DNA of 64,000 bases from Spiro-02 sp034114085 (lineage in GTDB: Bacteria; Spirochaetota; Spirochaetia; Sphaerochaetales; Sphaerochaetaceae), in assembly GCA_034114085.1 (NCBI GenBank), contig JAXEWB010000002.1, positions 65,482-129,481 on the forward strand, given 5' to 3'. Both the position numbers and the translations under genes were made by a program. The first letter of the stretch is position 1. Each line of letters starts with the position of its first letter. Positions 15,054 through 23,924 of this stretch are shown here, piece by piece. The notes beneath the pieces are model-generated. The model was not told the origin of the DNA, did not search any database, and saw only the letters and a program-made list of their open reading frames with translations.

Positions 15054-15827
15054 TTACCCCCTATACACGAGCATCTTGCCATCGTGGGATAGCGTCGTCA
15101 TGGGCGTGTCATACAATGAAGTCAGCAGCTCTGAAGTCATCGTTTTAGCCAGTGGTCCTGCGGCGAGGAGCCTGCCGGATTTCAGCATCGCAACATGGGT
15201 GGCGGCTTCCGCGGCCATGGACGGATCATGAGTGGTGAAGAACAGCGTCATGCCCTGTTCATGAAGTTTGCCGAGTATCTTCAGGACCTTCGCCGTGTTG
15301 GCGGGGTCCAGCGCGCTCGTCGGTTCGTCAAGTAGCATAAGCTTTGGCCGTTGGGCGACTGCCCGTGCCAGCAACAGTAGCTGATGCTCGCCGCCGGACA
15401 GGCTTGTCACCAAGCGACCTGAAAAAGCGGTGAGGCCGACTTGTCGCAACGCATCACCGGCGATATCGATGTCTTCGGCGCGAGGTTGCGCCATATCGCC
15501 GAGGTACGGAGCCCTGCCGAACAGGATATAGTCAAGCACTGTAAAAGCGAAGTTGGAATTTTCATCCTGGGGAACCAACGACACCATCCGTCCGATTTCC
15601 TTGCGCCTATAGGAATCCAGAGGCTTGCCGAACAACAGGACATCACCTTGCATCGGTGCTTTCCATGTCAACAAAATATCCATTAGCGTTGATTTGCCCG
15701 CTCCATTTGGACCAAGCAACGCCATGGAGCACCCTTGGGGAATTTCAAGATTGAAGGCGTCAAGCGCTGGCTCCGGAGCATTCGGATAGCAATAGGAGAT
15801 GTTGGAGATCGTACAGGCGTTGTTCAT
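15054..15827 (-). CDS. ABC transporter ATPase, iron-siderophore/cobalamin type
   Basis: 257 aa from the ATG at 15827, which overlaps the permease stop as ATGA. Walker A GPNGAGKST, Q-loop VPQDEN, signature LSGGEHQLL, Walker B LMLLDEPTSALD and the switch histidine in FFTTHD are all intact. The family is FecE/BtuD. It powers the FecCD permease encoded immediately upstream on the same strand. The matching substrate-binding protein is 7 kb away at 23925-25031, beyond an inserted island. Confidence 0.93.
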   Translation of the reverse strand: MNNACTISNISYCYPNAPEPALDAFNLEIPQGCSMALLGPNGAGKSTLMDILLTWKAPMQGDVLLFGKPLDSYRRKEIGRMVSLVPQDENSNFAFTVLDYILFGRAPYLGDMAQPRAEDIDIAGDALRQVGLTAFSGRLVTSLSGGEHQLLLLARAVAQRPKLMLLDEPTSALDPANTAKVLKILGKLHEQGMTLFFTTHDPSMAAEAATHVAMLKSGRLLAAGPLAKTMTSELLTSLYDTPMTTLSHDGKMLVYRG

Positions 15828-16858
15828 AGGCCAGCTCCATGCTGTTTCTGGACAAGTATGGCAATGAATATTACTGCCCCGATAATGCTCGTCAGCAAGC
15901 CTAACGGGATTTCTCCTGCGAGAAGCGTCCTTCCAATTGTGTCGCAGAGAAGCAGGAACACCGCGCCCATGAGGATTGAACCGGGCAGCGCGTGGCGGCT
16001 GTCCGCACCGAAAAGCCTCCTCGCCAAGTGGGGGATGATCAAACCGATCCATCCCACCAGCCCTGTGACGGAAATGACGACGGTGGTTCCGACTGTCGCA
16101 ACGAACAGGAGCAACAGCTTGTCCCTATTGGGGGAAAGTCCGACCGAATGGGCCGTGCGGTCGTTGAGCGACAAGACGTTCAACCGCCAGCGATAGCAGA
16201 TTAGTATGACCAGGGCGACTGCAACTACAGGGAGTACAGACAACGTGTTGGACCAGGTGCTGTTCCATAGCCCCCCCATCATCCAGAACGTGATGTCTTG
16301 CAAATCTCGGGTAGGGTCGGCGACCAGCTTGAGCATCGCCAAGCCCGATGAAAATATCGCGGAAACTGCTATGCCGGCCAGGACGAGCCGCAACAGCCAG
16401 CCTCCAAAACGGAAGTTCCGTGCGAGGAAGTATGAGAGAAACAATGCCAGCAGACCAAAACTGGTCGCGCTGATCTGGACCAGCGTTGTCGAATATCCCG
16501 CGACAATGATCACTAGCGCGGCCCCGAACGCGGCGCCCTGCGATACGCCGAGGAACCCTGGTTCGACGAGGGGATTTGAAAACAACATCTGGAACACAAA
16601 TCCTGATCCCGCGAGAATCGCCCCCGCCAATACTGCGAGGATGATGCGGGGAAGCCGTACATTGACGATGATATTCCTCATCAACGGGTCGTTAAGGATG
16701 GCCGATGGAGGCGTCAGGCCTGCCTTTGGATACCTGCCTATCAGTAGCGTAACCAACGACAGCACCACGAGCAGGATGCCGAACGCAAGAAGCAACAATC
16801 GATTGCGCCTGATTTGCGAGAGGTACTGTTCTCCTGTGGTGGATGCTGGAATATTCAT
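15824..16858 (-). CDS. ABC transporter permease, FecCD family
   Basis: A 344-aa polytopic protein of about ten segments with family landmarks LPRIILAVLAGAILAGSGFV (residues 69-88), NPLVEPGFLGVSQGAAFGA, and GLVGWIGLIIPHLARRLFG near the C-terminus, the loop that contacts the ATPase. These permeases import iron chelates, haem, cobalamin or molybdate. No substrate can be assigned. Its promoter region lies at the junction with the island at 16859-17053, where it may have lost its original upstream gene. Confidence 0.93.
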   Translation of the reverse strand: MNIPASTTGEQYLSQIRRNRLLLLAFGILLVVLSLVTLLIGRYPKAGLTPPSAILNDPLMRNIIVNVRLPRIILAVLAGAILAGSGFVFQMLFSNPLVEPGFLGVSQGAAFGAALVIIVAGYSTTLVQISATSFGLLALFLSYFLARNFRFGGWLLRLVLAGIAVSAIFSSGLAMLKLVADPTRDLQDITFWMMGGLWNSTWSNTLSVLPVVAVALVILICYRWRLNVLSLNDRTAHSVGLSPNRDKLLLLFVATVGTTVVISVTGLVGWIGLIIPHLARRLFGADSRHALPGSILMGAVFLLLCDTIGRTLLAGEIPLGLLTSIIGAVIFIAILVQKQHGAGL

Positions 16859-17053
16859 TGCGAAACAGTATAACTATTGGAAGAGTGTCTGTCGAGGGCA
16901 TACGAGAATATGGTTCGTGGTCGATGTTCAGAGAAAAAAAATATGTCAAAACACTCATTTGCCGCTGGTATCTCCGGAATGGGCTGAATGTACTCTTGTT
17001 CTCTCTATTTCGGTGTAGACGCTGATGAGCCGTCCATAAGGAAGCGGATATTT

Positions 17054-17767
17054 TTATGCCGGATATTGCCCCGCATGCTTCAATTTGCCAAGTTTGTCGA
17101 TGCTTCTTTCCATTCCTGTCGTGATTTGTTCTTGAATTTCATCTAGCATTCGCTTGTCATGGAGGACGGCATAATCAATTATTGCTTTATGGTGATTATA
17201 AAAACGTTCTGAAAAAGGTTTATGGTAATCTTCTGTGAGGTTGATTTCCAGAAGTGTGCGGATAACAGGGACCAGTGAACACCATGCTCTGAGAATGGGG
17301 CGATTGCCAGCGGATTTCATCAACGCCTGATGAAATTGCATGTCAATGTCTATGCTGTAGCTATTGGGATCTGAGAGGAAATCCGGGTTGGATTCCCGTT
17401 TGTTGTATTGATCAAGAACTTCAAGCATCGGCAGGTAGGAGACGTCATCACGGGAAAGAATGATATTGGCCGCCTGCGTCTCCAACATCCCGCGCAACGC
17501 ATATGTATCACGAATAATCTTTTCATCTATGCCAACTACGATGCATCCGCCTGAATCAAGGAATTCCACAAGGCCTTCGTTCGACAAATCCTGCATGGCT
17601 GTACGGATCGTCCCTCGGCTGGTGTTGTATGTGGAGGCCAACTCGGTTTCAAGAAGACGGGACCCTTGCTGGTATCTGCCAATGATGATATCTCGCTGAA
17701 GCTGGTTGAGGACTGCTTTTGCTATTGAGTCTTTGCCAATCATCGCACGAGAGTAATTGGTTTTCAT
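17054..17767 (-). CDS. GntR-family regulator with FCD domain
   Basis: 237 aa from the ATG at 17767, preceded by AAGGAG. A winged helix-turn-helix occupies residues 12-75 (KAVLNQLQRDIIIGRYQQGS, then SRGTIRTAMQDLSNEGLV). The FCD ligand-binding domain follows, with DMQFHQALMKSAGN and a C-terminal HHKAI motif whose Asp and His residues bind metal in this family. It is divergent from the catabolic operon at 17949, with three TGTnnACA sites between them. The likely inducer is the hydroxyacid or ketoacid handled by that operon. Confidence 0.92.
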   Translation of the reverse strand: MKTNYSRAMIGKDSIAKAVLNQLQRDIIIGRYQQGSRLLETELASTYNTSRGTIRTAMQDLSNEGLVEFLDSGGCIVVGIDEKIIRDTYALRGMLETQAANIILSRDDVSYLPMLEVLDQYNKRESNPDFLSDPNSYSIDIDMQFHQALMKSAGNRPILRAWCSLVPVIRTLLEINLTEDYHKPFSERFYNHHKAIIDYAVLHDKRMLDEIQEQITTGMERSIDKLGKLKHAGQYPA

Positions 17768-17823
17768 GCTACATATCTCCTTGGTTGAAACATAGAATAC
17801 CATGGTTAAAAAAAATAGTCAAA

Positions 17824-17892
17824 TGTCAACATTTTATTCATATATGCTGCCCATTAAATATAATTGTTAACATTAATATAAAAATGTTGACA
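17824..17892. promoter_or_regulatory. Three TGTnnACA operator-like sites in the GntR/dehydrogenase divergent region
   Basis: TGTCAACA (17824-17831), TGTTAACA (17865-17872) and TGTTGACA (17885-17892). The outer two extend to a matched pair TGTCAACATTTT / AAAATGTTGACA. The spacing from the second to the third is 20 bp, two helical turns. FCD-type GntR regulators commonly bind TGT-ACA-like dyads, so these are probable binding sites of the adjacent regulator, controlling both directions. Confidence 0.7.
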
Positions 17893-17948
17893 AAATAAAA
17901 ATGCGGCGTTATACATATTGCATGCAAGCGAGTGAAAAGGAGCGGCAT

Positions 17949-18980
17949 ATGGAAAAAATAATCTTAGCGGAGAGCCTTGGACCTTTTGTACATGAGATAT
18001 TCGTTAAAGCGGGAGTACCAGAAGAAAGGGCGACTGTACTTGCGAATTGTCTTGTTGAAGCGGATTTGAACGGAATATCAAGTCATGGCGTAATTAGGGT
18101 TCCTGTATATGTCCGGAGAATACTTCAGGGACTGACGGAAACAAAAGCCGTTATCACCCCGATTGAGGATTTCCCCGCTTCAGCGTTACTTGATGGTAAA
18201 AACGTCATTGGGCAGGTCGCTGGGGAAGAAGCGATGAGAATCGCAATCCAAAAAGCGCGGACAGTCGGAATCGCCTGTGTAGGTCTACGGGGAACAAACC
18301 ATTTTGGAACTTGCGGCCATTATTCAGAAATGGCTGCGAAAAGCAATATGATAGGTTTTTCTTTTGTCAATACTACTCCGCTTGTCGCAGTCTACGGCGG
18401 AACAAGAAAGGCGGTGGGCAATAATCCTCTTTCTATCGCAATTCCTGCGAAGGAGCATTTTCCGATAATCCTTGACATGGCGTGTAGCGTCGCGCAGGGG
18501 AAAATAGAGATTCTCAAGAAGAAAGGGTTGGATATACCAAGTGGCTGGGCGGTAGATGAAGAAGGAAATCCAACGACAGATCCTGACAAGGCGCTAAAAG
18601 GCGTCCTGCTTCCAATAGCCGGTCCGAAAGGATCTGGCCTTGCGATCGCCATCGATATTCTCTGCGGCATTCTTACGGGTTCAGGCGTTGGAAATGAGAT
18701 TCGGCATCTCAACGATCCCGAGCCACAAAATCTCGGAGCATTTTTCATCGCGATAGATATAGCGAAATTTACCAATGTAGATATGTTCTTGGGACGAGTG
18801 GATCATTATGTCGATTGCCTCAAAGGTTCTGCGCGTGAAGGCGAACATATCTTGATGCCGGGAGAGGAATGTTTTATCAACCATGGAGAACGCTTGATAA
18901 CGGGAATCCCATTTCCGTCCGCCGTACTCGACGACCTGAATGAAGTAGCCGCCCAGCTCGGAATGACCGATAGAATCTGA
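17949..18980 (+). CDS. Ldh2/malate-lactate dehydrogenase family oxidoreductase
   Basis: 343 aa from the ATG at 17949, preceded by AAAGGAG. Family landmarks: LVEADLNGISSHGV (residues 34-47, catalytic His in SHG), GLRGTNHFGTCGHY near residue 115, the GNNPLSIAIP segment near 155, and GPKGSGLAIAIDILCG near 222. This non-Rossmann NAD(P)-dependent family oxidises malate, L-lactate, ureidoglycolate, sulfolactate (ComC) or related 2-hydroxyacids. It is the first gene of an island operon with a second, unrelated-fold 2-hydroxyacid dehydrogenase, an aldolase and a TctBAC transporter, implying import and oxidation of a hydroxyacid. Confidence 0.9.
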   Translation: MEKIILAESLGPFVHEIFVKAGVPEERATVLANCLVEADLNGISSHGVIRVPVYVRRILQGLTETKAVITPIEDFPASALLDGKNVIGQVAGEEAMRIAIQKARTVGIACVGLRGTNHFGTCGHYSEMAAKSNMIGFSFVNTTPLVAVYGGTRKAVGNNPLSIAIPAKEHFPIILDMACSVAQGKIEILKKKGLDIPSGWAVDEEGNPTTDPDKALKGVLLPIAGPKGSGLAIAIDILCGILTGSGVGNEIRHLNDPEPQNLGAFFIAIDIAKFTNVDMFLGRVDHYVDCLKGSAREGEHILMPGEECFINHGERLITGIPFPSAVLDDLNEVAAQLGMTDRI

Positions 18981-18990
18981 GGTAGGCGAA

Positions 18991-19938
18991 ATGAAAAAAA
19001 TGGTCTTGTTAAGTCGTTTGTTTGATGCCGGGATGGATGTTCTTGAGGGGAAGGTCAGCGTAGAAGAATGTTTCTGCGATAATCCATATGACGTGATGGC
19101 TGTTTTGCAAAAAGCCGATGGCGTGCTGATTGGAAATCAGCGGTTTGGAGCCGACATAATCAATGCCTGTCCGAATCTTGGACTGATTGCAAAACAGGGT
19201 AGTGGAGTTGACAATATTGATCTTGCGGCGGCAACGAAGAAAGGAATTCCTGTCGTCATCAGTCCAGGAGCGAATGCCCAGGCGGTTGCGGAGCATGTCA
19301 TGATGTTGATTCTCTGCGCCAGCAGAAATCTGATTCGGTACGACAAGGCTACTCGAAATGGTGATTTCGCCATTAGGTCAAGCTGTGCGGAACGGGGGCT
19401 TCATGGGAAAAGAATCGGACTTGTCGGATATGGAAAGATAGGACAGGCTGTATGCGCATATGCCAACGCGTTTGGAATGCAACCGATTGTATTTGACCCT
19501 TATCTTTCGGGACAGGACGGACAATTGTTTTCCCGTTGCGATACTTTGGATGATCTTTTGACTGCCTGCGATGTTGTTTCAATTCACGTTCCTCTGACAA
19601 ATGAAACGAGGGGGATGGTTGGCGAAAAGGAACTTGCGGCAATGAAAAGTGGATCGATTCTCATCAACTGTTCACGAGGTGGAATAGTTGATGAAGCAGC
19701 CTTGTACCAAGCATTGAAATCAGGCCATCTACATGGTGCGGGGCTTGATGTCCATAGTAACGAACCTTGTTCGTCCGATAATCCGCTTTTCTCGTTGGAC
19801 AATATTGTCGTAACCCCACATTCCGCCGCACTGACAAAAGAATCGGCGGATACGATGAGTATGTTGACGGCTGAGGGTATCTTGGCTGTTTTTGAAGGAA
19901 GGAAATGGACTCAGGTGGCCAATCCTGAAGTCCTGTAG
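18991..19938 (+). CDS. D-isomer-specific 2-hydroxyacid dehydrogenase (SerA-like)
   Basis: A 315-aa protein with a Rossmann NAD-binding core GLVGYGKIG near residue 146, catalytic Arg in INCSRGGIVDE, Glu in DVHSNEP and His in VVTPHSAA. The gene starts 10 bp after the Ldh2-type gene, so they are co-transcribed. The two enzymes belong to unrelated folds that often act on opposite stereoisomers of one acid, as in the SlcC/ComC pair known for sulfolactate. Here the pair may interconvert or jointly oxidise both enantiomers; this is inference. No sulfolyase gene is present, so sulfolactate itself is not shown. Confidence 0.9.
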   Translation: MKKMVLLSRLFDAGMDVLEGKVSVEECFCDNPYDVMAVLQKADGVLIGNQRFGADIINACPNLGLIAKQGSGVDNIDLAAATKKGIPVVISPGANAQAVAEHVMMLILCASRNLIRYDKATRNGDFAIRSSCAERGLHGKRIGLVGYGKIGQAVCAYANAFGMQPIVFDPYLSGQDGQLFSRCDTLDDLLTACDVVSIHVPLTNETRGMVGEKELAAMKSGSILINCSRGGIVDEAALYQALKSGHLHGAGLDVHSNEPCSSDNPLFSLDNIVVTPHSAALTKESADTMSMLTAEGILAVFEGRKWTQVANPEVL

Positions 19939-19957
19939 CATGAAGGAGATGATTCAT

Positions 19958-20767
19958 ATGGAAGAGCAATTTGCGTTGAACAAGAAAATATTTGAACGAT
20001 TGAATAATGGAGAAACCCTCATTGGGACCCATGTTACCTGCAATGATCCGCTTTTGACCGAAATCATTGGAAACGCGGGGTTCGATTATCTCTGGATAGA
20101 TACTGAGCATACATATATTGAAAAAACCATGCTGATCAATCATCTTATCGCGGCCAGAGCCTGTCAGATTCCTGCGTTCGTGCGAATTCCATGGAACGAC
20201 CAGGTCCTTGCCAAGCCCGTGCTCGACATGGGGGCGGATGGTCTGATTTTTCCCATGATTAGGACCGCGGAGGATGCTGAATACGCCTGTAAGTCCTGTA
20301 TGTATCCCCCTTATGGTGTCAGAGGATTTGGGCCGAGGAGATCCACTCAATTCGGAAAATACAATACTACCGACTATATCAAAGAAAAACACAGGGATAT
20401 TGTGAAACTGATTCAAATTGAAACGCGTGAGGCGGTAGACAATATCGACAAAATAGCGAGTATTCCAGATGTCGGTATTATTGTCATAGGTCCTATGGAT
20501 CTGTCCGGAGCGTATGGAAAGCTTGCCCAGACCAAAGATCCTGAGATACAGGATGTTTACCGTTATGTCGCGGAAAGAGGTCGGGCGGCGGGAAAGCCAG
20601 TCCTTGTTTCGACTGGCGGCTACGATCTGGAGAATATCCGATTTTGGGCATCAATCGGTGTCAACATGATTACCATCGGAAACGAACCCGGATATATTAA
20701 CGATGGTTTGAAGAAAACGCTTGCCAATTTCAAGACTGTTATGGAAGAATTCACAGTTTCTAACTAG
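19958..20767 (+). CDS. HpcH/HpaI family aldolase
   Basis: 269 aa from the ATG at 19958, about 9 nt after AAGGAG; upstream in-frame ATGs overlap the previous gene. Landmarks of class II pyruvate aldolases: the N-terminal GTHVTCNDPLLTEI, WIDTEH near residue 47, the metal-binding QIETREAVDNI segment with conserved Glu, GPMDLSGAYG near 179, and the substrate loop PPYGVRGFGP with its Arg. Such enzymes reversibly cleave 2-oxo-4-hydroxyacids to pyruvate or oxaloacetate and an aldehyde. It would cleave the ketoacid made by the two dehydrogenases upstream. The exact substrate is unknown. Confidence 0.9.
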   Translation: MEEQFALNKKIFERLNNGETLIGTHVTCNDPLLTEIIGNAGFDYLWIDTEHTYIEKTMLINHLIAARACQIPAFVRIPWNDQVLAKPVLDMGADGLIFPMIRTAEDAEYACKSCMYPPYGVRGFGPRRSTQFGKYNTTDYIKEKHRDIVKLIQIETREAVDNIDKIASIPDVGIIVIGPMDLSGAYGKLAQTKDPEIQDVYRYVAERGRAAGKPVLVSTGGYDLENIRFWASIGVNMITIGNEPGYINDGLKKTLANFKTVMEEFTVSN

Positions 20768-20782
20768 TCGAGAGGAGTATGT

Positions 20783-21286
20783 ATGAAAAAGACGAAGGAT
20801 TTAGTCACTGGTATCATGGTGTTCCTTGTCGCTTTCCTGTATATCATCAATGCATTTTCAGTAAAGGTATTCACTGGAATCGGGGCGACAACCATTAATT
20901 CGAGGACGATTCCACTTATCTTTGGATTTTGCCTGGTGCTGCTCAGCGTATTACTTGTCGTCCGGGCGGTAAGGAGCCAAGAACAAAGCGGTTCTGGCAC
21001 TACTTCCACTTTTGGTGAAAAAGCAAGTTATGCATCTTTGAGATTCAAGTATGCGGTACCCGTGACATTTGTACTTCTGATACTGTATGTCTTCTTGCTC
21101 AAGCGCGCTGGCTTTGTTCCCATGACCATCGCTTATTTGTCCCTTCAGATTTTACTACTGTATCCGGAAGGAAAGAAGCGATATTGGCTGGTAGCGGCTG
21201 TTTCTATAGTTTTTTCTTTCCTGGTTTATGCCTTGTTCGTCTATTGCCTTAACGTCCCGCTTCCATCTGGCATTATGCCGTTTTAA
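20783..21286 (+). CDS. tctB: Tripartite tricarboxylate transporter, small membrane subunit (TctB)
   Basis: A 167-aa protein with four hydrophobic segments (about residues 8-28, 36-58, 81-102 and 107-160) and the poorly conserved sequence usual for TctB. Its identity is secured by context: TctA follows 11 bp downstream and TctC after that. It helps the large TctA subunit in solute:cation symport of di- or tricarboxylates or other organic acids. Confidence 0.88.
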   Translation: MKKTKDLVTGIMVFLVAFLYIINAFSVKVFTGIGATTINSRTIPLIFGFCLVLLSVLLVVRAVRSQEQSGSGTTSTFGEKASYASLRFKYAVPVTFVLLILYVFLLKRAGFVPMTIAYLSLQILLLYPEGKKRYWLVAAVSIVFSFLVYALFVYCLNVPLPSGIMPF

Positions 21287-21297
21287 GGAGGACTGCT

Positions 21298-22797
21298 ATG
21301 TTTCTTAGTGGTTTTATTTCCGTATTTGGCAATCTATTAACGATTCTGTTGATTTTTCTAGGAGTGGGAGTCGGCATAGTCTTCGGTGCAATACCTGGAC
21401 TGACCGCCACTATGGCCGTAGTGATGTTTCTTCCACTGACATATACATTGTCACCAATCATGGCGATTTCCTTGTTGATGGGTTTGTACATTGGCGGTAC
21501 TTCGGGTGGACTGATTTCCGCAATTCTCCTGAATATTCCCGGTACGCCGTCCTCTGTAGCGACGTGCTTCGATGGAAGACCCATGGCGCTCAAAGGGGAG
21601 GCTCCCAAAGCTCTTGGATTGGGAATATTCTTTTCATTTTTGGGAACCATTTTCGGTTTGATTTTGATGATGCTCATTGCGCCCCTGCTTGCGAAGGTCG
21701 CGATTATGTTTGGTCCGTTTGAATATTGCGCTCTTGCGATTTTTTCCTTGTCACTGGTTGTGATGCTCACTGGAAAAGATATTGTCAGAGGTCTGATGTC
21801 GGCTTTGATTGGAATGATGCTCGCGACGGTCGGGCTCGCTCCAATCGATTCCGCCAAGCGTTTTACATTTGGAAATCCACAGCTTAATTCAGGTTTTCAG
21901 CTGCTCGCGTTACTTATCGGATTGTATGCGATCAGTGAGATTCTTAATGTCGCTGAGGACTTGAATAAGGAACAACCCCAGGTGTACGAGGGGAGAATCA
22001 AAATCAAAGGATTGGGTTTTTCCATCAAGGAATTCGCCGGTCAGATTAAAAACTTTCTTTACAGTGCGATTATTGGAGCCGCCATTGGGATTCTCCCGGG
22101 AATCGGCGGTGGTACGGCGGGAATGCTTTCCTATACTTTTGTAAAAAACCGTTCCAAATACCCAGAGAAATTTGGAACGGGTGTGATTGACGGAATCGTA
22201 GCATCTGAAACATCAAACAATGCCTGCATCGGAGGAGCGATGATTCCACTCCTCACATTGGGCATTCCTGGAGATGGAACGACAGCGGTTCTGCTGGGTG
22301 CTTTGATGGTTCATAATGTTGCCGCAGGGCCATTGATTTTTCAGAAAAATGGAGCTGTCGTATATGCGATCTATGCGGCGATGTTGGTCGCCAGTATCGC
22401 GATGTTGATTTTTGAGTTTGTAGGGATGAGGGGATTCATCCACGTATTGAAGATTCCTAAGCACTTTCTGCTGCCTGTCGTCATAACACTCTGTTTTGTC
22501 GGTGCGTTTGGAAGCTCGAACAGGATGTTTGATGTGTATTGCGCCCTTGGTTTTGGCATCATGAGTTATTTGATGAAAAAGGGGGGGCTTCCATTTCCTC
22601 CTGTGATCTTGGGATTCATTCTTGAGCCGTTGTTCGAATCGAATCTAAGACGGGTTTCGCAATATTTGTCCATTGATACAATGAGCTGGCTGTCTCATCC
22701 GATCGCGATTGTGTTCATGGTGATTACTATAGTTCTTTTAGTGGTCAATGTCAGGAAAATCAATGCCTCTAGAAGGATTGAAGATAAGAAAGATTAA
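21298..22797 (+). CDS. tctA: Tripartite tricarboxylate transporter, large membrane subunit (TctA)
   Basis: 499 aa and strongly hydrophobic. The TctA signature is present twice, as in the family: GAIPGLTATMAVVMFLPLTY near residue 24 and GILPGIGGGTAGMLSY near 263. The GGTSGGLISAILLNIPGTP segment and the SNNACIGGAMIPLLTLGIPG segment are also typical. It forms the translocation channel and works with the periplasmic binding protein encoded next. The gene order tctB-tctA-tctC is seen in many homologous operons. Confidence 0.95.
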   Translation: MFLSGFISVFGNLLTILLIFLGVGVGIVFGAIPGLTATMAVVMFLPLTYTLSPIMAISLLMGLYIGGTSGGLISAILLNIPGTPSSVATCFDGRPMALKGEAPKALGLGIFFSFLGTIFGLILMMLIAPLLAKVAIMFGPFEYCALAIFSLSLVVMLTGKDIVRGLMSALIGMMLATVGLAPIDSAKRFTFGNPQLNSGFQLLALLIGLYAISEILNVAEDLNKEQPQVYEGRIKIKGLGFSIKEFAGQIKNFLYSAIIGAAIGILPGIGGGTAGMLSYTFVKNRSKYPEKFGTGVIDGIVASETSNNACIGGAMIPLLTLGIPGDGTTAVLLGALMVHNVAAGPLIFQKNGAVVYAIYAAMLVASIAMLIFEFVGMRGFIHVLKIPKHFLLPVVITLCFVGAFGSSNRMFDVYCALGFGIMSYLMKKGGLPFPPVILGFILEPLFESNLRRVSQYLSIDTMSWLSHPIAIVFMVITIVLLVVNVRKINASRRIEDKKD

Positions 22798-22815
22798 CGA
22801 AAAAAGGAGAAGGAT

Positions 22816-23844
22816 ATGAGAAAGAAATCATTGATATTTCTCATGGTGCTTGTTGCGGTCGCAGTCTTCGTCGGTTGCGATGCAAAGGATAAGGATAGCG
22901 CTTCTGCGGCTGCTTCAACAACTCAGAAGACGTCGTCAAGCGCACGAAAGGAAAGCGTATGGCCGGTGAAACCTATCAACATTGTCATTACTTCCAGTGC
23001 TGGCGGCGATGGTGACTATCTGACGAGACTGCTCAGTGTTCCTTTGGAGAAGGAGCTAGGACAGACGCTGGTCATTACGAATCTCGCCGGTGGAAATGGA
23101 TCGATCGGAATGGATGAACTCATGAACACCGATCCCAATGGCTATACGTTTTTCGTAAACAATACATGCGCTTTGTCCGCAAACGAGGCGAATGGGCTTG
23201 TTGATTATGACTACACGGTATCCGCTCCAGTTGGCGTGTTCGCAAAGCATAGTGGAGAAATGATTTGGGTTCGGTCTGATTCTCCCTATCAGACCATGGA
23301 GGATTTGGTTGATGCGACAAAAGCCAATCCGGGGAAGGTCAAGCTCGGTGTGAGCATGGGGGGGTCGGTTTATGCCGCCGCTTTGATGCTTCAAAGGGCA
23401 GGGGCGCAGTTTTCGCTTGTTGATGCGAGCGATGGGTCGGAAAGAATCATAGCGCTTCTTGGAAAGCAGGTGGATTGTTGTATCGCTGGATATGGGATTG
23501 GAAAGGAATATATCGAAAGTGGAGATCTTCGTCCGTTGTGTACTTTGATGGGCTCGCGTTCAGCAGCTTTGCCTGATGTACCGACTGCTGTTGAAGCAGG
23601 GGTTCCCGGTCTTGTCGTCAACAACTTGTTCTTATTGTTGGCGCCAAAAGGCACTGATGTCGCGATCATCGAAAAGTTCAATGATGCGATTCTGAAAGTT
23701 ATAAATGAAAACAAGGACTATGCCGCCAGCGTAACCAAATACAGCGGGCAGGACGCTTATGCGCTCAATGTCTCGGATACTGTGGAAGTCCTTAATGCGA
23801 CTCGCGATCAGTTTATGTCGATTAGTGATTTGCTGAGAAAGTAG
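22816..23844 (+). CDS. tctC: Tripartite tricarboxylate transporter substrate-binding lipoprotein (TctC/Bug)
   Basis: 342 aa. The N-terminus has a lipoprotein signal (hydrophobic stretch ending VFVGC, Cys 21), followed by a Ser/Ala/Lys-rich linker to about residue 45. The Bug-family binding domain begins WPVKPINIVITSSAGGDGDY and includes the loops NLAGGNGSIGMDEL and NNLFLLLAPKGTD. It captures the organic acid outside the cytoplasmic membrane and delivers it to TctA. It is the last gene of the island operon and is followed by a strong hairpin. Confidence 0.92.
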   Translation: MRKKSLIFLMVLVAVAVFVGCDAKDKDSASAAASTTQKTSSSARKESVWPVKPINIVITSSAGGDGDYLTRLLSVPLEKELGQTLVITNLAGGNGSIGMDELMNTDPNGYTFFVNNTCALSANEANGLVDYDYTVSAPVGVFAKHSGEMIWVRSDSPYQTMEDLVDATKANPGKVKLGVSMGGSVYAAALMLQRAGAQFSLVDASDGSERIIALLGKQVDCCIAGYGIGKEYIESGDLRPLCTLMGSRSAALPDVPTAVEAGVPGLVVNNLFLLLAPKGTDVAIIEKFNDAILKVINENKDYAASVTKYSGQDAYALNVSDTVEVLNATRDQFMSISDLLRK

Positions 23845-23854
23845 CGACTGGTGG

Positions 23855-23901
23855 CATATGAAACGGGGGCTCCAGTATACAAGGAGCCCCCGTTTCATAT
23901 G
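23855..23901. terminator. 19-bp hairpin at the island edge
   Basis: A perfect 19-bp stem (CATATGAAACGGGGGCTCC, 23855-23873, with its complement at 23883-23901) and a 9-nt loop. It lies between the converging tctC gene and the binding-protein gene. There is no clear U-tract, but as a symmetric structure it could stop transcription from both sides. Confidence 0.7.
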
Positions 23902-23924
23902 AGGGTTGGTGCCTCCTGCCGTAG

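Noticed and set aside
17949..20767. Sulfolactate degradation pathway
   Set aside because: The dehydrogenase pair and TTT transporter resemble it, but no sulfolyase (SuyAB) gene is present, so the assignment is not supported.
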